This document shows positions 6,432-7,412 of a stretch of DNA of 7,412 bases, in pieces (the stretch's first letter is position 1; each line of letters opens with the position of its first letter). The translations under genes were made by a program, and so were the position numbers. The notes under the pieces are model-generated. The model had not been told where the DNA came from, did not search any database, and was given only the letters and a program-made list of their open reading frames with translations. Source of the DNA: a bacterium (GTDB lineage: Bacteria > Bacillota > Clostridia > Oscillospirales > Acutalibacteraceae); assembly GCA_020627425.1 (NCBI GenBank), contig JAHKXX010000030.1, positions 1 through 7,412 of the forward strand, written 5' to 3'.

Positions 6432-6530
6432 GTCTTTTTCTCTCCGGTTGTCAAGACAACTCCGGCAGTATGATGCTGTCTTTGAGTGGGGGCAAATTGC
6501 TTTGTCTTTTATTATGATAAGATATACTGC
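6432..6530. other. Intergenic stretch with one small inverted repeat, no gene seen
   Basis: This lies between repeat copy 1 and the lipoprotein terminator. A GTTGTC/GACAAC inverted repeat (6447-6460) with a two-base centre is flanked on each side by CTCCGG (6442-6447 and 6460-6465). No start codon with a ribosome site or convincing promoter is present on either strand. The whole gap between the aspS and lipoprotein genes (6115-6611) is accounted for by the aspS leader and promoter, the repeat, this stretch and the terminator. Confidence 0.5.
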
Positions 6531-6565
6531 AAAAAAAGCAGGTAAAGCAAAAAGCTTTACCTGCT
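6531..6565 (-). terminator. Intrinsic terminator of the lipoprotein gene
   Basis: A perfect 12-base-pair stem (6537-6548 with 6554-6565; arm AGCAGGTAAAGC) closes a five-base loop. On the minus strand it runs straight into seven T residues (6537-6531). It lies 46 bases after the lipoprotein stop codon. No T-tract follows it on the plus strand, so it acts only for minus-strand transcription and insulates the aspS promoter. Confidence 0.95.
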
Positions 6566-6611
6566 GATAAATATCCGAATATCGGACGATGTCCTGTAAG
6601 AATGATACAGA

Positions 6612-7157
6612 TTAAGAATCAAGAACCTTTACATTTTCGGGAAGAACGGTAAGCGCACGAACACCGTAATCTCCGGTAGTAACAACGCCCAGCAGTTCAA
6701 CCTTTGCGTCCTCTGCCGGATACTCACTCAGATCCGGGTTTCCGTCAAGGTAATATGTCATTCCGTAGCTTGTGCCGGTGGACTCATCCTTTTCCATAAC
6801 GGTACAGCTACTCATTCTCTTCTGGCTTATACCGGTAACCTTTATGACCTGACCGTCATATTTTCCTGACTGCATATCGCTTGTGACTGTCTGTATTTCT
6901 TCAAACTGACCAAATTCGATCGTTACAGCCGGGTTATCATAATCGGCAGTTTTAAGATCAACTTCTTTTGAAGCTTCCTGTGCAGAGCCTTCATCGGTAG
7001 CTGTGCTTTCCTCTGAGGAAGTTGTGTTATCTCCTGCCTCTGACGATACCGTGCTTACGGTTGACTGTCCGCCGCCGTTATTACTGCAGCCGGACATAGC
7101 AACAACAGCAACAGATGCTGCAACTGCCAACGCAAGAAAAATACTGATTTTCTTCAT
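6612..7157 (-). CDS. Small secreted lipoprotein, function unknown
   Basis: This is a 181-residue predicted lipoprotein anchored on the outer face of the cell membrane. Residues 1-23 are a signal peptide: KK at 2-3, hydrophobic core about 4-20, then MSGC with Cys24 as the lipidation site. Residues 25-66 are a low-complexity Gly/Ser/Thr/Glu-rich linker. Residues 67-181 form the only folded domain. Its pattern from about 99 to 178 (GKYDGQVIKVTGI, then alternating strands and LLGVV, ending VLPENVKVL) suggests a small beta-barrel of OB-fold type; this is my reading of the pattern, not a recognised family. It has one Cys in the domain (Cys118). The start at 7157 is chosen because GGAGG (7166-7170) is 8 bases upstream and the signal peptide begins there; a longer reading to 7235 would run through the promoter. 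It is a one-gene unit with its own promoter and terminator, lying between two copies of the intergenic repeat. Confidence 0.85.
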   Translation of the reverse strand: MKKISIFLALAVAASVAVVAMSGCSNNGGGQSTVSTVSSEAGDNTTSSEESTATDEGSAQEASKEVDLKTADYDNPAVTIEFGQFEEIQTVTSDMQSGKYDGQVIKVTGISQKRMSSCTVMEKDESTGTSYGMTYYLDGNPDLSEYPAEDAKVELLGVVTTGDYGVRALTVLPENVKVLDS

Positions 7158-7206
7158 TTCACTTACCTCCATTGATAGATCAAAACTGTATTCTGTCAAT
7201 ACCCAA

Positions 7207-7235
7207 AATATACCATACTTATCCCGCCTTGTCAA
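7207..7235 (-). promoter_or_regulatory. Predicted sigma-A promoter of the lipoprotein gene
   Basis: On the minus strand a perfect TTGACA (-35, 7230-7235) and TATATT (-10, 7207-7212) are separated by 17 bases. Transcription would begin near 7200, giving a leader of about 43 bases to the ATG at 7157. The -35 box lies inside a 13-base palindrome (7226-7238). Confidence 0.85.
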
Positions 7236-7238
7236 GGC
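7226..7238. promoter_or_regulatory. Palindrome covering the lipoprotein -35 box
   Basis: GCCTTG and CAAGGC form a perfect inverted repeat round a single T, and the TTGACA -35 hexamer falls inside it. A symmetric site over a -35 box is a typical repressor position, but it may only be the edge of repeat copy 2, whose flanks also contain palindromes. No regulator gene is adjacent to suggest which. Confidence 0.4.
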
Positions 7239-7412
7239 AGTGGCGCGTGCTCGTGCTGAGCAATTCGCGTACTGTAGTTTGTGTTACCGCCTACCTTTGT
7301 TGGCACGCGTACGAATTCGGTATATTATATCTCTCCGTCCGCGCCACGGCACTCAGTGTGCCGCTTAGCGTTATTTAGGAGTATTTGTCTACTCTACTCA
7401 TTGTCTCTACAA
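7239..7412. repeat. Structured intergenic repeat, copy 2 (runs to the window edge)
   Basis: This is the second copy, in the same orientation as 6229-6431. Conserved blocks are TTACCGCC (7284-7291), the 35-base block 7331-7365, ATTTAGGAG (7373-7381) and TCTACTCT (7388-7395). The central hairpin is CGGCAC/GTGCCG round TCAGT (7347-7363). The left, variable part (7239-7281) has its own hairpin, TGCTC/GAGCA round GTGCT (7248-7262). An imperfect long-range pairing of AATTCGCGTAC (7262-7272) with GTACGAATT (7309-7317) is also possible. The distance from TTACCGCC to the 35-base block is 47 bases, compared with 44 in copy 1. No coding sequence is seen. Whether the element ends within or beyond the window is unknown. 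Confidence 0.75.

Noticed and set aside
6500..6528. A plus-strand promoter with TATACT (6523-6528).
   Set aside because: The matching -35 region is poor at any spacing, and transcription would run at once into the terminator stem and antisense to the lipoprotein gene.
6234..6567. Two overlapping plus-strand frames (72-79 codons) across repeat copy 1, with a similar peptide in a frame at 7003-7368.
   Set aside because: The peptide similarity between the copies appears in two different frames and comes from the DNA repeat. Differences keep hairpin pairing instead of codons, and no start signals are present.
7158..7235. A longer lipoprotein reading starting at 7235.
   Set aside because: It would be translated through the -35 and -10 boxes and the ribosome site, and it would bury the signal peptide 26 residues inside.
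6229..7412. An insertion sequence or composite transposon bounded by the two repeats.
   Set aside because: There is no transposase, no terminal inverted repeat pair and no visible target duplication. The only gene between the copies is an ordinary lipoprotein gene with its own promoter and terminator.

Overview
The window looks like the chromosome of an anaerobic, moderate-GC Firmicute of the Clostridia, with Ruminococcus/Oscillospiraceae-like organisms as the best guess. The reasons are a PerR regulator next to a rubredoxin-first ('reverse') rubrerythrin, a complete GatCAB amidotransferase, strong GGAGG-type ribosome sites and Gram-positive style sigma-A promoters. The lineage is inferred from protein character only; no ribosomal RNA is present to confirm it.

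Layout. (1) Positions 1-1075, + strand: a peroxide-response unit, perR followed by reverse rubrerythrin, with a promoter and a Fur/PerR-type palindrome in front and a strong terminator at 1093-1125. That terminator also serves the convergent operon. (2) Positions 6226-1130, - strand: the operon aspS-gatC-gatA-gatB, driven by a near-consensus promoter (6198-6226). Its AspRS has the His in the anticodon-binding fold that is associated with non-discriminating enzymes. The operon therefore appears to hold a complete two-step route to Asn-tRNA(Asn): misacylation by AspRS, then amidation by GatCAB. GatCAB may also make Gln-tRNA(Gln). (3) Positions 7235-6531, - strand: a single-gene unit with a consensus promoter, a small secreted lipoprotein of unknown function and a perfect intrinsic terminator. 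(4) Two intergenic regions, about 6229-6431 and 7239-7412, hold two diverged copies of one structured repeat in the same orientation. Each lies directly upstream of the -35 box of a minus-strand promoter.

The genes themselves are mostly housekeeping and well understood. The least explained part is the intergenic repeat. It is GC-rich and full of hairpins, and one conserved hairpin differs between the copies by a compensatory G-C to A-T pair change, which suggests that the folded structure is kept. I see no CRISPR array, defence system, phage gene, transposase or RNA gene of a recognised class.
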